From: Streptomyces sp. MBT65
Lineage (GTDB): Bacteria > Actinomycetota > Actinomycetes > Streptomycetales > Streptomycetaceae
NCBI RefSeq assembly: GCF_016612545.1
Contig: NZ_JAENRY010000093.1
Span: 1 to 35,302, forward strand
Direction: 5' to 3'
DNA length: 35,302 nt
The first letter of the stretch is position 1; every line of letters begins with the position of its first letter. The position numbers and the translations under genes were made by a program. This document shows, in pieces, positions 19,201 through 27,900 of the stretch. A model generated the notes under the pieces. It ran no database searches. It was given only the letters and a program-made list of their open reading frames with translations, and had not been told where the DNA came from.

Positions 19201-21966
19201 GACCTCTGCGAAGGTTTCCAGAACGGTCTTGAGTACTGGATCGGACAGGTCGTCGAAGCCCGGTATGGCGAGAGATTGGGCCGGGTCTCTCACGCTTGCC
19301 CGCAGAGTCGCGCGATCGACCTTTCCGTTCGCGAGGAGCGGCAGATGTTCGAGTATTTCAAGGCGGCTTGGAACGAACGCTGGTGGGAGCCGGGTGGCAA
19401 GGGCGCCGAGCAGCGCGTCGGCGTCGAGCCCTGTGGGGCTCACCCAGGCGTGGAGGCGGACGTCGGTGCCTTCCCTTGCAGTAAGGACTTCCGCGGCAAC
19501 CACGCCAGGTTGGTCGGCGAGCACGGCGCGGACCTCTGCGGGTTCGACCCTGACACCTCCGATTTGCACCTGGTCGTCCGCACGTCCAACGATGTCTATA
19601 CATCCGGAGGGCCGACGTCGGCCGAGATCGCCTGTGCGGTAGAACCAGCGGCCTTCGTCCTCCCCGAAACGTGTGTCGATGCCGGAGTCCCCGTGGTAGC
19701 CGCGGGCGACGGCGTTGCTGGCGAGCACGATTTCGCCCTGTGACCACGGCCCGTCGGCCCGCTCCCCGTCGTCGTCGCATAGCCACACGTCGGTCTCTGC
19801 GACCGGTAGACCGATTGGGACGCTGGGAAGTCGACCGCCTCGCTCCGCGAACCACTGCAGTCCCGTCGTGCTCTCGCTGGGCCCGAAGCCGTTTATGAGC
19901 ACACAGCCCGTGGGCGCGGTCTTCGTGAAGAGTTCAAGGTCTGATGGAAGCGCGGCTTCCCCGCCTAGGACTACGGCTCGTAGTTGGCTGGGCAGACCCT
20001 CGGAGGCGAGGAGACGGAACAGGCTGGGGGTGGTGTGCAAGACCGTAGCCTGAGAGAGGACATCATCGCGCAGAGTCTGCAGCCCATGGCGTTTGGGGGA
20101 ACCGATCAGGAGCGTCGCCCCGACGATCGAGGTGGCGTAGATATCCATCACCGCCGCGTCGAAAGCGAACGAAGCGGTCATGCAAAGCCGGTCAGAGGGC
20201 TCGAGCCCGATGGAGGCCGCAAACCGAAGAGCGTGCGCGTAGACCCCTTCGTGGGTCTGCACTACAGCCTTCGGGGTGCCGGTGGTGCCGGAGGTATACA
20301 GCAGATAGGCCGTGGTATCGGGCGCCGGCAGCGGGGGCAGCGCGTTCGCCGGCGGTGCCTCGTCCTGGACCGACCGGGCACCTGCGTGCACCACACGGTC
20401 CACATGGCGCGGATCGGAACGTTCGAGCGGTACGTATGTCCGCCCCGCCCGCAGGCATCCGAGCATCTGTGCGATGGTCCGCGCCTGGGTGTCCGCGACG
20501 AGTGCGACCGGGCCGGGAGGTGTCCCGTGAGCCGCGAACGCGAAACGTTCGGCCTCGGCCAGGATCCGGTCCGGGGTCCAACGTTCGTCACCGTCGATCA
20601 CGGTGGGGCCTGCTGCCAGGACAGCCTCCACGAGGCTGTTGGCACGTGGCAGGAATTGCGGGAACCGATTGCGCAGGCGCTCTTGTTCGCGGCGTTCGCG
20701 GCGTCCGAGGAGTTCGGCAACGTCCTCGTCCATCCCCTCTGCCAGCGCGTGAAGCCACCCCGCCAACCGCTCTCCGAGTCCGTTCAGCGCGGAGGCGGTA
20801 AGCCCCCCGGGCGGCGCCGCCAGCCGTAGTTCGATGTCATCAGTTGGAACGATCGCGACCACGAGCGGAACGTCCGCCTGCTCGTGGACCTCGATGGATC
20901 TCACCTTGAGTGGGGAGTCGCTGATTACCGCCTGGTCCAGGGGATAGTTCTCAACCACGAGTACGGAGTCTGGCGAAGACAGGCCCGCTGCGCGTGACAC
21001 CTCGTCGAGCGGCGACCAGCCGTGCCGACGGTCCAGGATCAGGTCCTCCTGGACACGCTTGAGCAGCGCGTGAACGGTCTCCCCCGGCTCGAACCGGACG
21101 CGTGTGGCGATGGTATTGACGAGCATGCCGACCATCTCGTCGACTCCGTGCAGCTCGGCGGGGCGACCCGAGAACAGCGAGGTGAACGTGACGTCCTGGG
21201 CGCCGCCCGGCTCCGCGAGGCATGCGGCCCAAGCCGCCGTAGCCAGGGTTCCGAGAGTGATTGCGCGGGATTGACAGGCCGCGTGGATCCGTTCCGCTGC
21301 CGCGGTGCCCAGGGTGACCTGGCATTCGCCGCCCGTCCCGCCGGATTCTCCGTTGACCGGCGTGGCGACAGTTCCGGCCAATCTCGCCTGCCAGTACTCG
21401 CGAGCGGGAGCGGGGTCGACGGCGCGCAGCCATCTAACGAAGTTGCGAAACGGCGCAGTCGGCGGCAGAGTGCTGTTGGTCCCGTCGCGGGCCGCACGGT
21501 AGCCGAGATCGATCTCCACCAACACCCTGCCAAGGCTCCAGCCGTCAAGCAGGAGATGGTGAAAGGTCCAGATGAGTACGGCGGAGTCGGGCAGCAGGAC
21601 AAGCACGAGCCGGAACAGCGGCGGACGTCCGAGATCGAAGCCCTGGGCGCGCTCCGCCTGGGCAATCGCGTCGATGTCCACCTCCGGCTGGTCGCGCCAG
21701 TCCTCCACGTGCCAAGGCAACTCGCACTCGCGGTAGACCACTTGCTGAGGCTCGGAGAGTCCAGCGTGGTGGAAGGAGCTCCTCAGCGCCGGGTGGCGGG
21801 TACAGAGGTCGAGCCATGCCTGGCGCAAGGCGGCAGGATCCGGGGAGGCGCCGAGCTCGATACGCAACTGCTCGACGTAGGCGCTGGTCTCCGGTTCGAG
21901 TACCGCCCGGACCAGCATGGCCTGCTGCAGAGGCGTGAGGCCATGAACGTCTTCGACCTTAGTCAT
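10273..21966 (-). CDS. NRPS-B: C-A-PCP-LLM-C-A-PCP-Cy-A(Cys)-PCP-Ox-R
   Basis: A 3897-residue synthetase that should accept the chain from NRPS-A. Order: C (8-428, HHLLLDG 136-142); A3 (about 443-888); PCP (S940); luciferase-like FMN monooxygenase, MupA type (1011-1338); C (1356-1763, HHAIADG from 1485); A4 (1775-2238); PCP (S2282); Cy (2341-2753); A5 (2778-3258); PCP (S3295); SagB-like oxidase (3363-3553); thioester reductase (3568-3897, TGATGHLG from 3576, YAQSK from 3716). By hand the A5 pocket reads D-L-F-N-L-S-L-I-W, close to cysteine. A3 reads D-A-M-H-V-G-G-T-G and A4 D-M-F-Y-N-G-L-S-N; neither is assignable. In the Cy domain the first Asp of DxxxxD is Pro (2467) while D2472 remains. 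Release should give an aldehyde or alcohol. ATG 21966 (GGAG upstream) overlaps the NRPS-A stop by 8 bases. Confidence 0.95.
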   Translation of the reverse strand: MTKVEDVHGLTPLQQAMLVRAVLEPETSAYVEQLRIELGASPDPAALRQAWLDLCTRHPALRSSFHHAGLSEPQQVVYRECELPWHVEDWRDQPEVDIDAIAQAERAQGFDLGRPPLFRLVLVLLPDSAVLIWTFHHLLLDGWSLGRVLVEIDLGYRAARDGTNSTLPPTAPFRNFVRWLRAVDPAPAREYWQARLAGTVATPVNGESGGTGGECQVTLGTAAAERIHAACQSRAITLGTLATAAWAACLAEPGGAQDVTFTSLFSGRPAELHGVDEMVGMLVNTIATRVRFEPGETVHALLKRVQEDLILDRRHGWSPLDEVSRAAGLSSPDSVLVVENYPLDQAVISDSPLKVRSIEVHEQADVPLVVAIVPTDDIELRLAAPPGGLTASALNGLGERLAGWLHALAEGMDEDVAELLGRRERREQERLRNRFPQFLPRANSLVEAVLAAGPTVIDGDERWTPDRILAEAERFAFAAHGTPPGPVALVADTQARTIAQMLGCLRAGRTYVPLERSDPRHVDRVVHAGARSVQDEAPPANALPPLPAPDTTAYLLYTSGTTGTPKAVVQTHEGVYAHALRFAASIGLEPSDRLCMTASFAFDAAVMDIYATSIVGATLLIGSPKRHGLQTLRDDVLSQATVLHTTPSLFRLLASEGLPSQLRAVVLGGEAALPSDLELFTKTAPTGCVLINGFGPSESTTGLQWFAERGGRLPSVPIGLPVAETDVWLCDDDGERADGPWSQGEIVLASNAVARGYHGDSGIDTRFGEDEGRWFYRTGDLGRRRPSGCIDIVGRADDQVQIGGVRVEPAEVRAVLADQPGVVAAEVLTAREGTDVRLHAWVSPTGLDADALLGALATRLPPAFVPSRLEILEHLPLLANGKVDRATLRASVRDPAQSLAIPGFDDLSDPVLKTVLETFAEVVGKAVVPDRSLFDFGANSLDALRVAGRLEKRLSRRVPLQVLFDHPTPRALVTALTTTPRSEPVASVPRAKRHWQARGASAPAARSDGGLPSLSLFFFSGRGDDPAQSYQLLLDASLRADELGLEAVWTPERHFDDFGGPYPNPSVIASYLAGRTKNLRLRAGSVVLPLHTPVRVAEEWAAVDQLSGGRVDLAIASGWHRRDFVLARGRYGDRKARLLEQIELLRRLWEGEAVEFSDAEGESAAVRTWPRPVQAQLPLWLTSQAPETFELAGHSGFNVLTNLNYKSMEELSERVARYRRARGTQPGGRVTVMTHALVGKDEAETRAAAVEAYAEYALSNLVLQQAHARGADQALRPSESDARALALRSAEQMIEGGGLVGGLDRCRDRLLELRAAGADEVACLIDFGAPTERVLEGVELLGELAETTVRRQAARVAILPAAPLQAQLWVLDNLTDASGTWMIPTLVRLEGALDTALLKSRLAGLCARHEALRTSLEEQDGRVVQVVWENRTADLEIRPVTSEAEALRQAREVLDEGLDLRKAPLLRAVLFAVDPTHHVLLLACHHAIADGSSTVTLARELFDGVPSDRPLQLGDWSAWMEKRVQRGDLETQERWWDDALADLPPRLRLGSGVPDGRRAVHSIPLGQAVEPALRATCQTSGTTPFEVVLTAFAQAVARVTGSDDFLVGLHHANRDRPELEGVVGPLVNLLPFRVRLPADGVLSKVRDQVRAALAHHEVPYARLVARHATEHRAGADPLIDAALLYQNLPDVASEEPVRWTRLELEGGQARFPLTLIATERRDRIELQLDLDEGLFTAEEVVRLATAVRESLHNLTGLAAQAPARVEPEPAVRSLGPHLLAAFVEHAGQHPSDTAVVGHDGSLTRSELLKAARRLAGAIRARVPAGTRIGVQVEPGCASLVAVYGVLLADCTVVPLDARNPASRRRLELQLAEVELAIADVDLEVPRLSPMQTGPEWYEEPSGKKLAYIIFTSGSTGMPKPVAVGHDSVRALIGWARTAFSEDELTGALLTASIRFDMSVFGLYVPLAGPGSVVVVRDLAALVEAPPPAPVHLIYTVPSALRTVLSAGSLPSTVRTVNLGGEALPADLLAALLKQVGRVCNLYGPTESTSNAFFEEYTAPTEPTIGRPITGTGAWIRRISDGACAEIGEIGELVLTGAGLAHGYLGTPDDPAFTAEGYQTGDRARLLPDGCFDYLGRLDDQVKVRGHRVQLAEIDAHLSSLTGVSAGASRLDRDLIEAWLVPTAQCQRASQAATRQAEEWAAELARTLPAFLLPSRWITVPSLPLTTNGKLDRKELGAIEWSALPEAAIAHPAQAELAAVWEEVLGVPIPGADADFFALGGHSLLAITLCRRIEDRLQVHVPLRTLFDNSSVAALEVALRDAEPTRQDAAVLVADPTAAEEPFPLTELQQAYWVGGRDDMTLGSVGTQGYVEFETTIPVDQMAKAFRTLVQRHDMLRAVFDSDGRQRVLADPGEFPIVVEDLRGAPESELASRREERSHHRPDPARWPLVRVWVSRLADRSRVHVSMPALIADAHSVYLLTRELTALIEGRALPSAGPAYRDLALALTQRDRTQDDAEFASRAPAFPAGPLLPLAVNPEQLDSVRFSRREVRLEAATWRAVRDAGAAHGLTPAGTLLSVFGWVLGAWAEDPNFALGVTFFDRPPLHPDVDRVVGDFTSARLVEMEPADDLGRFATTVQRRLWEALDGHAFDAVRCVRTLRRLGRPHSFPIVFTSTLGLQAPTSSSLGEVVYALTQTSQVWLDHKVREEDGALVSTWDFVEGLFRPGVVEAMMERFEATLRGLPHGGWSATAPGLPAKQQEARREYCNTSWTQSGPSLLHKTILADPASDALALMTPEGQQVTRRELAAAAGAVAHRLLDDELRVGDVVAVESHHGWRQAAAALGVLAAGGVFVPIDPAWPQRRIDAVLDTAGARRAVAPDGWGAALRHIPLSDDDRAAAITPLPMRARPEDLAYVLFTSGSTGRPKGVEISHAAAMNTLADIADRFALNGDRVLGLAGLHFDLSIFDLFGSWLTGGAVIHPEFPRDPASWVERITSDSVSVWNSVPALAEMLVDHLEATGQPLPGLRLALLSGDWIPVTLADRLRAVAPECRVVSLGGATEGSIWSIAHEIEGHDPAWPSVPYGRPLRNQGMHVLDAHRNPRPDWATGEIHISGRGVAQGYRGDPARTSAAFWNDPRTGERFYATGDLGRFRPNGTIEFLGRRDGQVKVRGHRIELGEIEAATLEHPAVRQAVVTAPNGPSGQRQLVAYVVGTLDEAAVLSHLTERLPEAHIPRQIHIVNAIALTANGKIDRAALETSPAAPAAPASDALLTLFREVLEQPDAGFDDDFFALGGDSVLAIRMLSLVEARFGQRLPVRQVFANPTPRGLSALLAAEPAAPTATLDPELRNQAKERQGKRDLDGPARTLPPAAPPEPLRSRRSHREFASEPLAVDAIERLLSLLITQDGNRLHPSAGGAHGVQAYLQVADGKADGLDGSWYLDGQAGRVVRVSDAPWDPATADVPPNQTLARGAAFAVVLVADLDTLEPLYGDRAEHLATLEAGYIGQLLAGEAASFDLALCPVGAVDEARLDAALALGPRRRVLHALLGGRPLTSRVRADAVWSGTPTQPRPGPVLLTGATGHLGSALLAELVRRGHEVHCLLRGDAEARLAALLQAGGIEHYADRVFACAGDLHSVSQNGNRHFGTVVHAAADVSFVKDYTTLAATNVEGTRRVLDLCADGAVLHYISSLSVFSEYGRESLPEQTPLPANPPVRGGYAQSKWASEELVRSFVARGGQAHIHRLALVLDPRSETEDYVSALVRGCRATGAFPDVDVDLPVIRRSVAAAAIAASVGMPPRTWHLQEDVAPTIRQLAAANGALEALPPDQWLSRVEVAVARDPAHPLAPYVDLLRASRSNGALDPAGPRGGRLDGLESWRLLAEAGVEPGTDLAVLLRELM

Positions 21967-24900
21967 CTGTGGACTCCAGATCAGCAAGTAGCGCACGGAG
22001 CTCGTCATCGGGGAGCCCGCTTTGCGGGAAGTCGACCGCGCTGGCTGCGGTAATTCCTGGTGCTTCGAGGAATTCATCCAGAGCGGTTTCGAGAGCCTTC
22101 AACCACTCACTGGCGTCGTCGCGGTGGTTCAACTCAGCCTGAAGCGTGCCTGCGATGGTGTAGAGGGTGACGCGCCGCTCGTTGGCACGAGGGAAGCCAG
22201 GGTCGCGCAGCTGGAGCTCGGGGTCTCGGACGAGTTCGAACCGGGACGACGCTTCGTCGCCTAGGACCCCGAGTGGATTGATGACCAGGGCTGCCGAATG
22301 GCCGGTACGGGCGTAGGCCGCGGCCAGTGCTAGTCCTCCTTCAAGCAGGTCACGCAGGTGCGTCTTCACTTGGACCAGAACGTCCGTGGGCGAACCTGCT
22401 TCAAGTGCTAGGGGTATCAGTGCTGTGAGCCAGCCGACCGTACGGCCGAGATCGAGCGCGCCGAGCATTCGCCCGTGGCGCTCCACTTCGACGTCCCAGC
22501 GATTGGTGACACTGCCGTTGGCCCACGCGGCGGCGGCGACGAGCATTTCTTCCTCGGTGCATCGGAGCCTGTCAAGCGCGGCCCGCAGACGCTCGGTTCC
22601 GGGGACCAGGGCCTGCTTGGTGACACGCGTGTCCCGCTCGGTGCCGGTTGCCGCCGCCGAGGGAATTGGGGGGACCGTTGCCGGGACGGGAAGTTCGGCA
22701 ACTGCGCGGCACCACGTCGAGTAGGCGGTGGACTCAGGTGCTAGCGCAGGCTCGCGGTCGGACTCGAAGGCGTCGAGGGCTTCCTCAATATCGCCGACGA
22801 TCACCCGCCAGGACTGTGCGTCTACGACAGTGTGGTGCGCACACAGGAGGAGATGGCCAGGTAGCACGGTTGCGCGGAACAGCGCGCCGGCGGCGTCGAA
22901 GCCCCGACACGCCGTTTCGATCTCGTCCCCGTGTTCCAGCACATGGCCACCACGGCCGCCGTCTAGTGTCGCGCCGAGTGTGGGGTGCGACTCGACGACC
23001 GCGGCGAGCGCCTTGTCAAGTGCCTCCGTGTCGAGAGGACGGAGTAGCCGCAACAGCACGCCTTGGTTGAAGTGGGTAGGCAGCCCGCGGGACTCTAGCC
23101 AGGTACGCATCGGCGCTGGTGGCGTGGGTCCTTCGGCCACAGGCGAGGGCATGGCGGGTGGGCTCAGGTGGGTACACAGGGACTCGAATGTCGCTTCCTG
23201 CGCGATCGCGGCCGCCGGAAGCCGCCACCCTGTCCGCGAGACCTGGGCGCAAACCCGCAGCCAGGTGACCGAGTCGCCGCCGGCGGCAAAGAAGTTCGCG
23301 GTCGGCCCAGCCGGTGGGGCGCCGAGCACTTCGGCCCATGCCTGGGCGAGCACATGCGAGTCGGCCGGGGTGAGCGACGGCGGCGACAGCGGCGGTGCCG
23401 CGGGGATGCGGGTCTCGAGCGCGGCGCGATCGACTTTGCCGTTCGCCGACAGTGGCAGCGCGTCCACTAGTGCCCAGGCGTGCGGGACCATGTGATCAGG
23501 GAGCTTTTCGGACAGGTCACGGCGTAGCGCCTCCTCGGACACGCCGTCTGTGCACGGTACGACAAAGCCCACCAGCCGCCGGTCTCCCTGCGGGTCGCCG
23601 GTAACGATGACCGCCGCGCGTTCGACACCGGGCAGGGCCTCCAGTGTGTGCTCGATCTCTCCTAGCTCGACTCGGTAGCCTCGGATCTTCACCTGGGTGT
23701 CGGCCCTGCCGAGGATCTCGATATTGCCGTCGGGAAGCCATCGACCAAGGTCCCCGGTGTCATACAACCGCTCACCCTCGCGGTCCATGAATCGTTCAGC
23801 GGTACGTGCCGTGTCTCGCCAGTACCCGTCCGCGAGGCCGCGTCCGCCGATGAACAGCCGACCCGTCACGTGGACTGGACAGGGGCGCAGTCGGTCGTCG
23901 AGCACCTCGACCGTCTGGTTCGCGAGAGGACGTCCGTAGGGGATGCTCTTCCAGCCCTCATCGACCTCTCGGATCCGGTAGGCGATCGACCATATCGATG
24001 CCTCGGTGGCACCGCCGAGGGACCACACCGTTGCTTCTGGAGCGATGGCGCGTAGGCGCTTGGGCAGCGGCAACGGGATCCAGTCCCCGGAGAGCATGAA
24101 TGTCCGCAGCTCGGGCACTGGGAGGTCGGGGTCGGCCTCCAGAGCATCGGCAAGCATCTGTGCGAGTGCCGGTACGGAGTTCCAGACCCGCACCTCGTGG
24201 GTGTGGGCCGCACTTGCCCAGGCCGCCGGGTCGTTGCGGTCGGCGGGGTAAACCACGGCGGCGCCCACCCGCCAGGTTCCGAACAGGTCCCACACTGATA
24301 GGTCGAACGCGAGGTGAGAGAGCGCCAGGGCGCGGTCCGTGGAGTCGAAGGCCATCCGCTGGCCGATGTCGACCAGCGTGTTAACCGCCGCCTCGTGGCG
24401 GATCACGACTCCCTTCGGCCGTCCTGTAGACCCGGAGGTGTAGATGACGTAGGCCGTGTCATGCGCCCGTGGCAGACGACGTCGGCGTGCAGTGGAGAGG
24501 TGTTCGAGGTCGATCCCATCGGGCCATGAGCCGCCCACCTGTAGCACGCACGCGGGAGCCGCCTCGGCAAGGATGCGCTGGATGCGCTCCGCGGGCTGAG
24601 ATGCCTCAACCGGTACGTACGCCGCGCCCGCGAGAAGGACGCCTAGTGCGGCGACGGCTTGTCGCCATCCGTGCGGCACGACGATCGCCACCAGCCCGCC
24701 GCGCGGCACCTGTTTGTCGAGAACAACGGCGGCGACCGCCTCCGCCTCCTCTACGAGCTGCGCAAAGCTGAGTATGCGGTCCCCGTCGATGACGGCGGGG
24801 GCATCGGGTGTGCGCGCGAGCGCGGTAAGCACCCCGTCAACAAGCGTCTCGGAGACAACCGGCGCATCGGTGGCATTGGTTCGGTCCTGGAGGAGACGCT

Positions 24901-27900
24901 GTGTCTCAGGCAGGAGGTCGGGCGCGGATTCCTCCCATGGTTCCTCCACCAAGGCGCGAAGGACGCCGCACCACGCTTCAAAGAGCGCGTCGAGTACGCC
25001 TGGCTCGAACATCTCCTCGACAGCGTCCCAGTTGTAGTGCAGTTCGCCCCGGTGCTCGTAGACCTGCAGATCGAGCCATACTTGAGGTGTCTGGGAGATT
25101 CCGTGTACCAGCTCACCGAGCCACGACCAGTCGAACTCGCGCCCGAGGTCAGGGGTCGTGAGTGCGCTGGTGAATACGACGGGTAGCCCGACGGCGTCGA
25201 GTCGGCCATTTCGCCGCGCCAACTCACGGGTGAGATGTACCCCCGACACCGAACCGTGCGCCAACTCCTGCCAGAGCCGTGCCTGAACATCGCGCGCGTG
25301 GCCGTGGAAGTTGTCCCACCGGGCGTTCATAGTGTGCGGGAGTACAGATGTGAAGTCACCCAGGAGATGCCCCACGTCGGGGTGGATCGGCAGCCGGCGG
25401 AAGACGGTGACGTTCAGTGCCAGCCTGTCCTCGGCGCTCCATCGCGCGAGCACCCAGCCGAAGGCGGCGAGCAGCGCGGCGGAAGGGGTGACACCTGAGG
25501 TACCCGCGTGGCGCTGGAAGACTGACCATTCCTCGGCGTCCAATCGCCCGTGACGCCGCGTGAAACCGGCGCCCGTGCGCTGCGCGAGCGGGAGCCGGGG
25601 GGCCGTGGGTAGGTTGTCGAGTTCGGCACGCCACCAATCCAGGTCGGCGTCCTTCGGCGCTCCCTCGACGCTCAGCACGTAGTCACGAAAGGTGAGTCCG
25701 AGCGGGGCTAGTTCGCGTGAGGGCTCGTCGTAGAGCTCCCTGAGCTCGTCGATGAGAAGCACTCGTGACCACGCGTCGCACACCCAGGCGTCGAGCCCGA
25801 CGTGCAGCCGGACCTCCTGCGGCAGGATGCTCGCTCGGACCTCGATGAGCGGCCACTCTTCGAGCGGGCGGACCCGGTGTCCCATCTCACGCCGCCATGC
25901 GCGCACCCTGGCCTCCGGATCGGGATCGTCGCGCAGGTCCTGGGCGACGATCTGGAACGGCGGTGCCTGACGAAGCACGTGCTGACGGCCGTCCTCGGTC
26001 GCCAAGGTGCGCAGAGACGGATGCCGTTCCACGAGGAGCTGGAACGCACGTTCCAGGCGGGGCAGATCCAGGTCGGGGGCGCAGCGCAGCTCCCGGTACG
26101 TCTGGGCTGCGGCGCCGCCGAGCTCCAGGAAGTCTTGGCGCCCGACCCAGTACGCCTCTTGTACCGGGGTCATGGGGAACGGCTCGTACGCGTCGTCCGG
26201 AGCGTGGACCAGCGCCGGCACCGCCACACTGGACTCGTCCGCAGATGAGAGCCGTCGGCTCGCCAGCTCTCGTGGCGTCCTGGATTGGAGAATCTCCGTC
26301 AGGGGCACGTTGCGTCCGAGCGCACGCTTGAGCGTGGCGGCGAGCTCGAGGGCTTTGAGTGAATGTCCGCCGTGGAGGAAAAAGTCCGCGTTCATGTCCA
26401 GCTCTGGCTGGCCGAGCGTAGTGCGCCACGCTTCGAGGACGGCGGTCTCCAGAGCGTCCTTCGGAGGTTCAGCGGTTACCGACACCTCGTCCGCGAGCGC
26501 GGGAAGAGCGCGGAGGTCCACCTTGCCGTTCGGGTGGACGGGAAGCGTGGCGCAGGCCATCGCGCGCTCGGGTATAAGGGCGGCGGGGAGGCGGTCGGCG
26601 AGCTCTTCGCGCAACGAACTCCATGGCCGGTCGGCGACGAACCATGCGACGAGGCAGTGGTCGGCGTCGGTTGAGGACTCTGCGCGGACCGCGGCCTGGC
26701 TTACCCCAGGGAGGCCGGACAGCAGGTCGGCCACCTCGGCGGGATCCACGGCCACGCCGTGCACCTTCACTTGGCGGTCGCCTCGCCCGAGTATCTCGAT
26801 CACTCCATCGAGGCGCATCCGGCCGAGATCACCGGATCGGTAGGCCGTCTGGTTGCTTCCCAGCGGATCGGGTACGAAGCGTTCCGCCTGTGCGGCGGGC
26901 TCGTTGGCGTATCCATTAGTGGCGAATGGTGTTCTGATGACGATCTCGCCTGGTTCACCCAGCCCGCACGGGACACCTGCCCCGTTGAGGAGGGTGATCG
27001 CCGTCTGCGGGAGGGGGCGTCCGATCGGCTGCACCCCCGGCTCCGGGGCCTCCGGAACGCGGAAGAAGATCTTGGTCTGGGTAGTCTCCGACGGGCCGTA
27101 GAAGTTCAGCACTTCGTAATCACCCGGGAAGTGTTCGCGGAAGCGGGTGACGAGGGTGTCGCTCAGCGGTTCGCCGGCGAAGAAGACGTTGCGCAGGGCG
27201 GGCAACGGAGTCTGTGCCGTCGTTGCTAGCCAGCTGCGTGCCAGCGTCGGTACGAGGTGGAGCCGGGTCACCCCCTGCGCCGCGAGGAGGGGCACCACGT
27301 TGTCACCGCCCAAGTCGGCGGGGTCGTCGAGCAGGTGGAGGACACCACCCGCGGTCAACGGCAGCCATATGTCGCGAAGGGCCATGTCGAAGGCGAGGTT
27401 GGTCAGAAGGACGAATCGATCCTCACCGCCGACTTCGAACTCCTGCCGCTGCCAGCCGAGAAAGTGTGCGATACCCCGGTGTGTACCGACGATCGCCTTT
27501 GGGGTGCTGGTTGAACCGGTGCTGAAGACGATGTATGCGGGCGCTCCGGGGCTGACTGGGACCAGATAGCCCACGTCGACCCCGATCTCGACGATCGTGC
27601 CGAGTTCGGTGTCGCGCGGATGGTGGCCTTCCGCTCTCACCACCACCCGGGCCTCCGCCTCACGCACCATCAGCGTGAGTCGGCCGGGTGGGAGCCGACG
27701 ATCCAGATGGAGCACGACTCCGCCCGCGACCATCGTGCCAAGCGCGGCCGCGACGGTGTCGAAGCTGGCACTGCCGAGCACCCCGACGACATCGCCGGGG
27801 CGTACACCAGCGGTTTGCAGTGTGCCCGCCACCTGCAGGGCACGGGCGTGGAGCTGGCCGTAGGTCCAGGCCGTCTGACCGCTCCGGATGGCCAGCCTGT

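Noticed and set aside
21022..22053. 343-codon plus-strand frame at the NRPS junction
   Set aside because: Antisense of the first C domain of NRPS-B, whose HHLLLDG motif is intact.
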